A DNA stretch of 58,246 bases from Candidatus Tyrphobacter aquilonaris (lineage in GTDB: Bacteria > Vulcanimicrobiota > Vulcanimicrobiia > Vulcanimicrobiales > Vulcanimicrobiaceae): positions 47,903 through 106,148 of the forward strand of contig PKZD01000058.1 of NCBI GenBank assembly GCA_003133745.1. The letters run 5' to 3'. Positions 1 to 7,844 of this stretch are shown here, piece by piece (within the stretch, counting starts at the first letter, position 1; each line of letters begins with the position of its first letter). Position numbers and translations under genes: made by a program. The notes under the pieces were generated by a model, which was not told the DNA's origin, made no database searches, and worked only from the letters and a program-made list of their open reading frames with translations.

Positions 1-1033
1 CCGCCGCAAGACGATTGAAGTTTGGGTCGAGTTGCAGCAGCGCGACGCGATGCACCTCGATCTCGCGCAACTCCGCCTGTCGCGTGACGACGAGTGCGCG
101 CGCCTGCGCCGAGCCCGACTGCGCTGCCTGCGCCAGCGTCTGCGCGCTCTTGCTCGTGAAACCCAGTGCCAACTGCGCCTGTGCGAGCCTCAAGAGGGCT
201 GCGACGTTGGTCGGGTCCGCGTGCACGATCGCCGAGAGTTTGTACGCGGCGAACGAATAGCGCGCCCGCTCTTCGTCGGACAACGCTTGGACCAACCGTT
301 GCTGCGGGGTCACGATCGTGGGATCGAGTTCGGGGTAACCCATGAGATGCGCGACTCGCGCTTTGGGATCGGGATGGTCTTCGAGGTACTTATCGACGAG
401 ATCGTTGTGCTCGTCCTCGAGCAAACCCATGTGCGTCATCATCGTGACCATCGCGTAGGGGTCGTAGCCCGCACGCGACATGAGCTGCAGGCCATAGCGA
501 TCCGCTTCCAGCTCATCCTCGCGTGACATCTTCGCCATCACCGTCGCGCCGATGAGATTGCCGGCGTCGTAGATGAAGGGTGAGAAGATCGACGCGATGC
601 CGAGCAAAAGGCTCAGGACTGAGGCTTTCGTACTGAGCGTGACGACGTGGCGCCGCTCGATGTGCCCCGTCTCGTGTCCGATCACGCTCGCGAACTCGTC
701 GTCCGACTGCACGAAATCGATGAGCCCCTCGTCGATGTAGACGAAGCCGCCCTCGGTCGCAAACGAGTTGACGTCGCTCGCCTTGATCACTTTGATGTTG
801 TACGGAACGTCCTTGCGTGCGACCTGAAGCCACAGCTTGTTCGCAATCGACTGGACGTAGGCGTTCAGCAGGGGATCGTTCTCAATTACCTCACTGCGCG
901 TGATCTCTTCGTCCTCGGCTTGCCCCGCGCGGATCTCCGCCTGCGTGCTGAGCGCCGAGGCCGGCGCCGGAACGGCGGCGCAGAGCAGCGAGAGGATGAC
1001 GGGCAAGGGAAGGACGCGATGGAGCGGCTTCAT
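1..1033 (-). CDS. M48-family zinc metalloprotease, BepA-like (partial, runs off left edge)
   Basis: This is a periplasmic zinc protease of the peptidase M48 family; BepA-type members help quality control of outer-membrane proteins. The frame opens at ATG 1033, starts with a signal peptide (basic MKPLHR, then a hydrophobic stretch ending near ASA) and stays open to base 1. The zinc motif HETGH lies at residues 120-124. The third ligand region ELEAD follows about 70 residues later. Past the protease domain are helices of alanine and leucine repeats (ALLRLAQAQLALG) that look like the TPR region of BepA. The C-terminus is missing. It is divergent from minC and not part of that operon. The family call is firm; the BepA subtype is an inference from domain order. 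Confidence 0.85.
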   Translation of the reverse strand, partial: MKPLHRVLPLPVILSLLCAAVPAPASALSTQAEIRAGQAEDEEITRSEVIENDPLLNAYVQSIANKLWLQVARKDVPYNIKVIKASDVNSFATEGGFVYIDEGLIDFVQSDDEFASVIGHETGHIERRHVVTLSTKASVLSLLLGIASIFSPFIYDAGNLIGATVMAKMSREDELEADRYGLQLMSRAGYDPYAMVTMMTHMGLLEDEHNDLVDKYLEDHPDPKARVAHLMGYPELDPTIVTPQQRLVQALSDEERARYSFAAYKLSAIVHADPTNVAALLRLAQAQLALGFTSKSAQTLAQAAQSGSAQARALVVTRQAELREIEVHRVALLQLDPNFNRLAA

Positions 1034-1081
1034 GAGGCGCTCTATTCGACCCGGGAGCCTGCGGCACTTCGAGCCTCGCCG

Positions 1082-1111
1082 TATATGTGAATTTCATGTG
1101 GATAAGCACAA
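1082..1111 (-). promoter_or_regulatory. Possible sigma70-type promoter of the M48 protease gene
   Basis: Reading the minus strand, TTGTGC (1111-1106) and CATATA (1087-1082) are separated by 18 nt, about 45 nt upstream of ATG 1033. The stretch is the only AT-rich part of the 146-nt gap between the divergent protease gene and minC. The match to consensus is modest. I found no equally good element for minC. Confidence 0.3.
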
Positions 1112-1179
1112 GAACTTGCGAACGACATGTGGATGACGCAGGGAGGGGCACGGTACCGGCTCCAAAGCGCGCCTCTAGG

Positions 1180-1962
1180 ATGATCCGTGGGAAGGGCCTC
1201 GGACTTGAGGTCGTGCTCTCCGAGCATGATCTTGGTCGCGCGCTCGCCGACCTCGATGCTCACCTTGCCGAGCAACCCGAGTTCTACCGGGGCGGAAGCG
1301 CCACGGCGCTCTTCGGAGAGAGCGTCCCGACGCTCGAGCAACTCGAAGAGCTCACCTCGCTGCTCGAGGCGCGAGGCATCGCTCTGCGCGCGCTCTCGGG
1401 GGGTGCGGAGGTGGAACAGTTGGCGCGTTCGCACGCGCTCGATTTCACGATTGCGGCGTCGCAAGCTCAACTCTCGTCCTCGGCGCGCTCGCTCGTCGCC
1501 GACTTCGCGGGCGCGCGCTCGGACATCGCCGCTCGCCGCAAGCGCGGTGAAACGAGCGTTCGGCGGCCGGAGTTTCGCGAACCCCAGCTCCGCCTCGTCG
1601 AGGCGATCACGACACTCTACCACACCGGCACGCTGCGCGGCGGACAGGCACTCCACCACGTCGGGAACCTCGTCGTCGTCGGCGACGTCAACCCCGGTGC
1701 GGAGGTCGTCGCGACCGGCGACGTCGTCGTCTTCGGACGACTCTGCGGCGTCGCGCACGCGGGCGCGCAGGGCGACGAAAGCGCTCGGGTCTACGCCGTC
1801 CATCTCGACGCGGTGCAGTTGCGCATCGCAACCTGCATCGCCGCCGACGACGAAGCCGGTCAGCGCCCCGCGCAGCCGGAGGTTGCATTCGTCCGCGACG
1901 CGCATATAGTCATCGTCCCATTCGATCGGCTCGACCAAGAGAGGCTAGAGGCATCCAACTGA
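1180..1962 (+). CDS. minC: Septum site-determining protein MinC
   Basis: MinC blocks FtsZ ring assembly away from mid-cell and is recruited to the membrane by MinD. The protein is about 260 residues. The C-terminal half carries the beta-helical MinC domain: LRGGQALHHVGNLVVVGDVN, then a Gly-rich GAEVVATGDVVVFG rung and a GDESARV turn, matching the RSGQ...GDLVVLGSVN...GAEV pattern of known MinC. The N-terminal half is more divergent but has the expected alpha/beta length. ATG 1180 is chosen because the MIRGKGLGLEVVL start resembles MinC N-termini; the frame is open upstream to 1087 but that part looks non-coding. It is the first gene of minC-minD-minD-minE-rodA, and its stop overlaps the next start. 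Confidence 0.88.
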   Translation: MIRGKGLGLEVVLSEHDLGRALADLDAHLAEQPEFYRGGSATALFGESVPTLEQLEELTSLLEARGIALRALSGGAEVEQLARSHALDFTIAASQAQLSSSARSLVADFAGARSDIAARRKRGETSVRRPEFREPQLRLVEAITTLYHTGTLRGGQALHHVGNLVVVGDVNPGAEVVATGDVVVFGRLCGVAHAGAQGDESARVYAVHLDAVQLRIATCIAADDEAGQRPAQPEVAFVRDAHIVIVPFDRLDQERLEASN

Positions 1963-2759
1963 ACGCGCGAAAGATCGTCATCACCTCCGGGAAGGGCGGC
2001 GTCGGCAAAACGACGACGACGGTGAATCTCGGCGCCGCGCTCGCCAAGGCCGGCAAGCGCGTGATCCTCGTCGACGCCGACATCGGTTTGCGGAACCTCG
2101 ACCTCGTTCTCGGTTTGGAGAAGCGCATCGTCTTCGATCTCGTCGAGGTCGCCGAAGGGCGCTGCCAGTTGCGCCAGGCGCTGATCCGGGACAAGCGCTT
2201 CCCCGCCCTTTCGCTTCTACCCGCGGCGCAAACGCGCGACAAAGACGCGGTCAACGAAGAGCAGTTCGCGGCGATCGTCGATCAGGCGGCGCGCATCGCC
2301 GACTACGTCCTCATCGACTGCCCCGCGGGCATCGAAGGCGGCTTTCGCAATGCGATCGCGGGCGCGAGTGAGGCGATCGTCGTGACGACGCCGGAGGTGA
2401 GCGCCATCCGCGACGCCGATCGCGTCGTCGGCAAGCTCGACGACCGCGGAATGCCGATCCGATTGATCGTGAATCGTTTGCGTCCCGAGATGGTGCACAG
2501 CGGCGACATGCTCTCCGTCGACGACGTCTGCGAGGTGCTCGCGATCGAACTGCTCGGCATCATTCCGGACGACGAGGAGATCATCGACACGACGAACCGT
2601 GGCGAACCGCTCGTGCTCGTCGAGGGTAACCGGCTCGGCGCGGTCTACCAGAAGATCGCGCGCCGCCTCGAAGGCGAGATCGTCCCCTTTACGACCTTCA
2701 ACAACGGCTTGCGGCAGGGGCTTTTCGGCCGCCTCTTCGCCGGCCTGAAAGCAGGATAA
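1959..2759 (+). CDS. minD: Septum site-determining ATPase MinD, first copy
   Basis: MinD is a membrane-associated ATPase that dimerises on ATP, binds MinC and is released by MinE. The deviant Walker A SGKGGVGKTTTT sits near the N-terminus, followed by DADIGLRNLDLVLGL, a DCPAGIEGGF switch region and TTPEVSAIRDADR. The C-terminus GLFGRLFAGLKAG can form the amphipathic membrane-targeting helix. The reading frame has no ATG, GTG or TTG placed to give a normal N-terminus; the first ATG (2022) is after the P-loop. CTG 1959, overlapping the minC stop as CTGA and 7 nt after AGAGG (1947-1951), gives LNARKIVITSGKGG, which aligns exactly with standard MinD starts. The product would be 266 residues. The second minD follows immediately. 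Confidence 0.9.
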   Translation: MNARKIVITSGKGGVGKTTTTVNLGAALAKAGKRVILVDADIGLRNLDLVLGLEKRIVFDLVEVAEGRCQLRQALIRDKRFPALSLLPAAQTRDKDAVNEEQFAAIVDQAARIADYVLIDCPAGIEGGFRNAIAGASEAIVVTTPEVSAIRDADRVVGKLDDRGMPIRLIVNRLRPEMVHSGDMLSVDDVCEVLAIELLGIIPDDEEIIDTTNRGEPLVLVEGNRLGAVYQKIARRLEGEIVPFTTFNNGLRQGLFGRLFAGLKAG

Positions 2760-2763
2760 GCGC

Positions 2764-3630
2764 ATGCACGTGCTTCGCCAGCCGCAAGATCCGACGCAGG
2801 AGGCAACACACGGCGTGACCGGCGAGACGACGAAGCTCGGACGCGCGATCGTCGTCACCTCGGGGAAGGGCGGCGTCGGAAAGACGACGACGACCGCGAA
2901 CCTCGGAACCGCGCTCGCGCAGCGCGGCGCCCGCGTCGCGCTCATCGACGCCGATATCGGCCTCCGAAATCTCGACATCGTGCTCGGACTCGAAAACCGC
3001 ATACGGTATCACGTGCTCGACGTGCTCGAAGAGACGGCGACGATCGACGACGCGCTGATTCCCGACAAGCACAGCGAGACGCTCTTCCTCCTCGCCGCCG
3101 CGCAGGCGCGCGAGAAGGACGAAGTGGACACCGAGAAGATGCGCGCGCTCGTTGCGACGCTACGCGAGCGATTCGATTACGTCATCATCGACTCGCCCGC
3201 GGGCATCGAAAAGGGCTTCAAGAACGCGGTTGCGGGCGCCGAGGAAGCGATCGTCGTGTGCACGCCGGAAGTTTCGGCCGTTCGGGACGTCGATCGCATC
3301 GTCGGGCTGCTCGGCAATCGGTTTCGCCCCCAGCTTATCATCAACCGCGTGCGACCGCAGCTCGTCAAGAAAGGCAAGATGCTTTCCGTCGAGGACGTGA
3401 ACGCGTTCTTGCGCCTCCCGCTGCTCGGCGTGATCGCCGACGAACCGCAAATCATCGTGACGACGAATCGTGGCGAACCGCTCGCGTTGCAACGCGAGGG
3501 CGCGACCGCGAACGCCTATCACGCGATTGCGGCGCGCATCGCCGGGGAGAACGTTCCCGCACCGACCGTCGAACTCAAGAAACCGTCGTTGCTCGAAAAG
3601 ATGGGCACGATGCTGCGAGGAGGACGCTGA
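2764..3630 (+). CDS. minD: Septum site-determining ATPase MinD, second copy
   Basis: This is a second complete MinD-type ATPase of 288 residues. It has the deviant Walker A (SGKGGVGKTTTT), DADIGLRNLDIVLGLENR, DSPAGIEKGFKNAV and CTPEVSAVRDVDR. The C-terminus PSLLEKMGTMLRGGR is a shorter, more basic candidate membrane helix than in the first copy. It carries about 26 extra residues before the conserved RAIVVTSGKGG. ATG 2764 follows AGGA in the tail of the first minD. GTG 2815 preceded by AGGAGG (2798-2803) is an alternative that would remove most of the extension. Its stop overlaps the minE start (TGATG). Both copies keep all visible catalytic motifs, so neither looks like a pseudogene. Confidence 0.92.
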   Translation: MHVLRQPQDPTQEATHGVTGETTKLGRAIVVTSGKGGVGKTTTTANLGTALAQRGARVALIDADIGLRNLDIVLGLENRIRYHVLDVLEETATIDDALIPDKHSETLFLLAAAQAREKDEVDTEKMRALVATLRERFDYVIIDSPAGIEKGFKNAVAGAEEAIVVCTPEVSAVRDVDRIVGLLGNRFRPQLIINRVRPQLVKKGKMLSVEDVNAFLRLPLLGVIADEPQIIVTTNRGEPLALQREGATANAYHAIAARIAGENVPAPTVELKKPSLLEKMGTMLRGGR

Positions 3631-3995
3631 TGCTGGATCTCTTACGGCGGCTCTTCGCCGGCACGGCGCCGAGCGCGAGCGCTGCGAAGGAGCGCCTGCG
3701 GCTCGTGCTCATGACCGATCATCTCGCGCTCGCGCCCGAGATCGTCGAAGCGATGAAACGCGATCTCGTCGACGTGATCTCGCGCCACGTCGAGGTCGAT
3801 CGCGAGAAGATCGAGGTCACCTTCGAGCGCCAGGACCGTGCGGTCGCAATGCTCGCGAACATTCCCATCCTCTCGGTGAACCGGCCCTCGCCGCCGGATC
3901 GTTCCCTACCGCCGCCGGTGCGCCCGCGCCGGAAGCGCGGCCGGCGCCGCGCGGCGAACGCGCCGGTCCCTGCGGAACCCGCCCCCGCAACGTAG
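3630..3995 (+). CDS. minE: Cell division topological specificity factor MinE
   Basis: MinE stimulates MinD ATPase and drives pole-to-pole patterning. The N-terminus MLDLLRRLFAG resembles the membrane-targeting segment LLDFFLSRK of known MinE. It is followed by SAAKERLRLVLMTDH, the AKERLQIIVAERR-like contact helix, and by the topological specificity domain RDLVDVISRHVEVDREKIEVTF. The protein is 121 residues, longer than the usual 80-90, because of a Pro/Arg-rich tail (PPPVRPRRKRGRRR, then PAEPAPAT) not found in typical MinE. ATG 3630 overlaps the stop of the second minD. Confidence 0.88.
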   Translation: MLDLLRRLFAGTAPSASAAKERLRLVLMTDHLALAPEIVEAMKRDLVDVISRHVEVDREKIEVTFERQDRAVAMLANIPILSVNRPSPPDRSLPPPVRPRRKRGRRRAANAPVPAEPAPAT

Positions 3996-4003
3996 AAGCG
4001 CCA

Positions 4004-4026
4004 GGCGGCGCGCAAGGTGCGCCGCC
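4004..4026 (+). terminator. Strong stem-loop between minE and rodA (attenuator or terminator-like)
   Basis: GGCGGCGC (4004-4011) and GCGCCGCC (4019-4026) form a perfect 8-bp GC stem with a 7-nt loop, 8 nt after the minE stop and 24 nt before rodA. No U-tract follows (ATTAAGTAGAAG), so it is not a classical intrinsic terminator. It may be a partial terminator or an RNA stability element separating min from rodA expression. Confidence 0.4.
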
Positions 4027-4050
4027 ATTAAGTAGAAGTAACGGGGCCTG

Positions 4051-5190
4051 ATGGCCTCGGTCGTGCTCCGCAACGATACCACTCTTCGGCGGTATCTTCG
4101 CAACTTCAACTGGCCGCTCGCCCTGTCGGTCACGTTGATCTCGCTGCTCGGCGTGCTCTGCGTGCAGTCGGCGGGGCTGCACGATCCCGACGCGGCCGGC
4201 GAATACCGGCGCCAGATCGTCTACCTCGTGCTCGGCGTGCCGCTCATGCTCGGGCTCTCCTTCGTCGACTACCGCGCGTGGGCGCGTTGGGCGCCGTTGC
4301 TCTACGTCGTGAACTTGGTGCTGCTCGCGTTCATCCTGCGCGGTGGTCACGCGGCGTTCGGCGCGCAACGCTGGATCTCGCTCGGACCGCTCGGAACGTT
4401 CCAGCCATCGGAGCCGGCGAAGCTCATCCTCGCGATCGCGCTCGCAGCGGTGCTCTGCCGCGGGACGTACGAACGCCTTGCCGATCTCTGGAAGCCGCTG
4501 CTCACCGTCGCGATTCCCGCGCTCTTGATCCTCAAGCAGCCCGATCTCGGGACGGCACTCGTGCTGCTCGCGATCTTGAGCGTGCAACTGTTCTTCGCGC
4601 TCCCGAGATCGGGAGATTTCTTGATCTACGCGATGGGCGTGCTGCTCGCCGCCGCGGTCGCCATCGGCACGAACCTCTTGATCAAGCCGTTCCAGAAGGC
4701 GCGACTCTTCAGTTTTCTCAACCCCAGCGCCGATCCCCAGGGCGCGGGCTACAACCTCGATCAGGCGAAGATCGCGGTCGGCAACGGCGATTGGTTCGGC
4801 CGCGGACTCCATCACGGCACGCAGACGCAGTTGAACTTCGTCCCATTCCACTCACGCGACTTCGTCTTCACGGTGCTCGCAGAAGAGTTGGGATTCCTCG
4901 GCGCGGTGCTGCTTCTCGCGCTCTACGGCGCGATGCTCTGCGGCGGAATCATGACGCTCTTCGCGGCTCGCGACCGCTTCGGTTTTCTGCTCGCAGCGGG
5001 CCTCGTCGCCATGCTGTTCTTCCACGTCTTGGTGAATATCGGAATGACCATCGGCATCATGCCGATCACGGGCATTCCGCTGCCGTTCATGTCGTACGGA
5101 GGTTCGGCGATCCTCACTGATTTCGCAGCAGTCGGTCTGTTGCTGAACATCTACTCGCAGCGCGATCGGGACGTGCTCGGCAACGCCTAG
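4051..5190 (+). CDS. rodA: Rod-shape peptidoglycan polymerase RodA (SEDS family)
   Basis: RodA is the SEDS glycosyltransferase that polymerises glycan strands in the elongasome together with a class B PBP. The 379-residue protein has about ten hydrophobic segments. RodA-type motifs are visible: GAQRWISLGPLGTFQPSEPAKL after TM4, KQPDLGTALV, GNGDWFGRGLHHGTQTQLNF, FVFTVLAEELGFLG, and IGIMPITGIPLPFMSYGGS near the C-terminus. These fit RodA better than FtsW, and the position after minCDE supports that. ATG 4051 is the natural start, after the hairpin at 4004-4026. Confidence 0.92.
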   Translation: MASVVLRNDTTLRRYLRNFNWPLALSVTLISLLGVLCVQSAGLHDPDAAGEYRRQIVYLVLGVPLMLGLSFVDYRAWARWAPLLYVVNLVLLAFILRGGHAAFGAQRWISLGPLGTFQPSEPAKLILAIALAAVLCRGTYERLADLWKPLLTVAIPALLILKQPDLGTALVLLAILSVQLFFALPRSGDFLIYAMGVLLAAAVAIGTNLLIKPFQKARLFSFLNPSADPQGAGYNLDQAKIAVGNGDWFGRGLHHGTQTQLNFVPFHSRDFVFTVLAEELGFLGAVLLLALYGAMLCGGIMTLFAARDRFGFLLAAGLVAMLFFHVLVNIGMTIGIMPITGIPLPFMSYGGSAILTDFAAVGLLLNIYSQRDRDVLGNA

Positions 5191-5351
5191 GAGTCCGGCT
5201 GGACGCCGAGAGCGTCCCGGGAAGGGAATAAGCCCAGGGCCCTGAAGATCGGTCAAGCAAGATTTTTAAGACAGGAGCATCGCGGCGGCGCCGCGCGTCG
5301 ATTCGCTCGATGGCGTGCCGTGGGCTCTCGCCCCACAATTGAGGACACAAT
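5191..5351 (+). promoter_or_regulatory. Leader region of the RNase E/G gene with a hairpin next to the start
   Basis: This is the 161-nt gap between rodA and rng. A stem GTGGGC (5320-5325)/GCCCCAC (5330-5336) with a TCTC loop and one bulge lies just upstream of the GAGG ribosome site (5341-5344). RNase E/G genes are often autoregulated through 5' leader structure, so a role in feedback is plausible but is inference. No convincing promoter was found. Confidence 0.35.
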
Positions 5352-7844
5352 TTGACGACCGAGATCCTGATCTCGAGCGATCCCTGGGAAAACCGGGTCG
5401 CCATACTCGAGGACGGCTCGCCTGCCGAACTCTACATCGAGCGCGAAGAGCGCGTCATCGGCTCCATCTACAAGGGAAAAGTTCAAAACGTACTGCCGGG
5501 CATGGGCGCGGCGTTCGTCGACATCGGCCTCGGCCGTAACGCATTTCTCTACGTCGACGACATCAACAAGCAACCGCTGAACATCGGCGACGTCGAGATC
5601 ACGCAAGGCCACAGCGGCTTTACGATCGGCGAGAAGGTCAAGCGCGGCGACGAAGTGCTCGTGCAGATCGTCAAGGAGCCGCGCGGGCTGAAGGGTGCAC
5701 GCATCTCGACGAACATCTCGCTGCCCGGCCGCTATCTCATCCTGATGCCGACGGGACGTTACTCCGGCGTCTCGCGCAAGATCGAATCGGCGGAGGAACG
5801 CAATCGACTCAAAGCCGTGATGCGGCGCATCCGCCCCGAAGGCATGGCAACGGTCGTGCGGACCGCGGCGGCCGCCGTGAGCGAAGCGGAGTTGATCGCC
5901 GACCTCGGCGTCCTGATCCGCATGTGGCACGGCATCCTCGAGACCTATAAGCGCGCGCCGGCCCCGTCGCTCCTGCACAAGGACATGAACCTCGTCTACA
6001 AGGCGGCGCGCGATTTCGTGACCGCCGACGTCGAACGCGTGCTCATCGACGACGAGACGGAGTATCGTCGCGTTCGCGAGTTCCTACAGCTGCTCGGGCC
6101 GCAGTACCTCGACCGCGTTCAACATTACGAGCGCGGCCACAAGCTGTTCGAAGATTTCAAGGTCGACGAGGAACTGCAGAAGCTGCTGCGTCCGAAGATC
6201 AATCTTCCATCCGGCGGCTCGATCGTCATCGAATCGACCGAAGCGCTCACCGTCATCGACGTGAACTCCGGCAAGTTCACCGGCGGTAAGAACCTTGAGG
6301 ATACGATCGTGAAGACGAACTTCGAGGCAGCCGGCGAGATCGCGCGCCAAGTGCGGCTGCGCGACATCGGAGGCATCATCGTCGTCGACTTCATCGACAT
6401 GTCGACGGAGACGTCGCGGAACAAAGTCATCAAGGCACTCGAGGACGGGCTGCGACGCGATCGAACGCGATCGACGATCCAATCCTTCTCGAACCTCGGC
6501 CTCCTCGAGTTCACGCGCAAGCGCATCGGCCGCGACCTCGGACAGCAACTCCAAGGCGCCTGCCCGACCTGCATCGGACTCGGCCACGTGATGTCGCCGG
6601 AATCGGTTGCCATCGAAACCTTCCGCCGCATTCGCGAGGAAGGCAAACACGGCACCGGTCCGCTCTATGTCTACGTCGCGCCGACGGTCGCCGTGCAGAT
6701 GGAGTTCTGGTACGAAGACGAGTGCAAGACGCTCGCCGCGGAACTGCAGCGCCATATTCACGTGCGCGTCGACCCGATGCTCCATCCCGAACGCTCGCGC
6801 ATCGATCGCACGCCCAGGGATGACGGCAAGGTGCGCGTCGGCGACGAGCATGAGGTCGAGTTGCTCTCCGGACGTCTGCCCGTGGGAACATCGGCTGCGG
6901 CGGTCGTCGGCAACCGCGTCGTCGAGGTCGAAAACGCCGCGAACAACGCAGGAGGTTCGGCGCGCATTCGCATTCTCGACGTCGACGACGAGAGCGACGC
7001 AGTCATGGCCGAACTCCTTACGGCGGCCGGCGCTGCGAAGAAGAGCCGGCGCCGCAAACCCAAAGCCGCTCCGAGCGTGGCCGAGCAGACGAAGGCGCTG
7101 CGTGAACTGGCGGAAGAGGCAGCGCAGCAGGCGCAGGCGCGGCCGCCGATCGGCATCACGACGGTCACCGAAGAGGAAGAGAAACAGGACAAATCGTTGG
7201 CAGCGGAAGCCAAAGCGCAGCAGCGTCCCGAGGCGATCGTCATCGGCGAAGCCGGAGACGGCGAGCACCGTAAGAAGCGCCGCCGCCGCGGTCGTCGCGG
7301 AAGAGGCGGACGCGGTCGCGCCGGCATCGAGGCGGCGCATGCCGTCGGCATCCCGCCGCAGAGCGCGGAAGTGCAGATCGAACTCGAAACACCGGCGCCC
7401 GCCGCATCGCCGGCAGCACCAGCGGGAGTGGAAGGCGGCGGGCATCGCCGCAGACGCCGCCGTCGTCGCCGCGGTCGCGGCGGTGCAGGACAAGGCATCG
7501 TTGGTGACCGGCAGATCTTTGCCGTAGACGGTGCGGGTGCGGCGCACCCGACCGGCGTGACTGCGCCGCGCGAGCCGTCGCGCGCAATCGCTCCGGTGCG
7601 AAGGGCGACGCCGGCGGTCGAGGCGCCGCCGCCGAGCTTGAGCGTTCACGAGGAAGAGCCGCGCACCGCGAAACCGACGCGCCGCCGGCGTCCGCGTCCC
7701 GCCGCGGCAAAGGAGTTGGAGGCGACGCCGGTACGTGCGCTTCCCGCGCCCGAAGAAAAACCGAAGCGCAGGCGCGCGGCGGCGGGCGCATCGTCAAAGA
7801 AGAAGACGAGCACGACGCGCGTCGCGCGAAAGAAGAGAACCTAG
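5352..7844 (+). CDS. rng: Ribonuclease E/G family endoribonuclease with Arg-rich C-terminal tail
   Basis: This single-strand endoribonuclease acts in mRNA turnover and rRNA/tRNA maturation. It starts at TTG 5352, preceded by GAGG, because MTTEILISSDPWENRVAILEDG is the normal Rne/Rng N-terminus. An S1 domain begins near residue 38 (GSIYKGKVQNVLPGMGAAFVD). The DNase I-like domain has the two catalytic aspartates at residues 303 (VIDVNSG) and 346 (VVDFID), the same numbers as in E. coli RNase E. The zinc-link cysteines are 404 and 407 (CPTC), again matching. From about residue 590 to 830 the protein is low-complexity with basic blocks (KKRRRRGRRGRGGRGR; HRRRRRRRRRGRGG), which could bind RNA or partners. 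RNase E and G cannot be separated cleanly here. Its TAG overlaps the stop of the convergent protease gene. Confidence 0.92.
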   Translation: MTTEILISSDPWENRVAILEDGSPAELYIEREERVIGSIYKGKVQNVLPGMGAAFVDIGLGRNAFLYVDDINKQPLNIGDVEITQGHSGFTIGEKVKRGDEVLVQIVKEPRGLKGARISTNISLPGRYLILMPTGRYSGVSRKIESAEERNRLKAVMRRIRPEGMATVVRTAAAAVSEAELIADLGVLIRMWHGILETYKRAPAPSLLHKDMNLVYKAARDFVTADVERVLIDDETEYRRVREFLQLLGPQYLDRVQHYERGHKLFEDFKVDEELQKLLRPKINLPSGGSIVIESTEALTVIDVNSGKFTGGKNLEDTIVKTNFEAAGEIARQVRLRDIGGIIVVDFIDMSTETSRNKVIKALEDGLRRDRTRSTIQSFSNLGLLEFTRKRIGRDLGQQLQGACPTCIGLGHVMSPESVAIETFRRIREEGKHGTGPLYVYVAPTVAVQMEFWYEDECKTLAAELQRHIHVRVDPMLHPERSRIDRTPRDDGKVRVGDEHEVELLSGRLPVGTSAAAVVGNRVVEVENAANNAGGSARIRILDVDDESDAVMAELLTAAGAAKKSRRRKPKAAPSVAEQTKALRELAEEAAQQAQARPPIGITTVTEEEEKQDKSLAAEAKAQQRPEAIVIGEAGDGEHRKKRRRRGRRGRGGRGRAGIEAAHAVGIPPQSAEVQIELETPAPAASPAAPAGVEGGGHRRRRRRRRRGRGGAGQGIVGDRQIFAVDGAGAAHPTGVTAPREPSRAIAPVRRATPAVEAPPPSLSVHEEEPRTAKPTRRRRPRPAAAKELEATPVRALPAPEEKPKRRRAAAGASSKKKTSTTRVARKKRT

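Noticed and set aside
6084-7649. 521-codon minus-strand frame inside rng
   Set aside because: Phe/Arg/Asp-rich antisense artefact; rng catalytic residues are exact on the plus strand.
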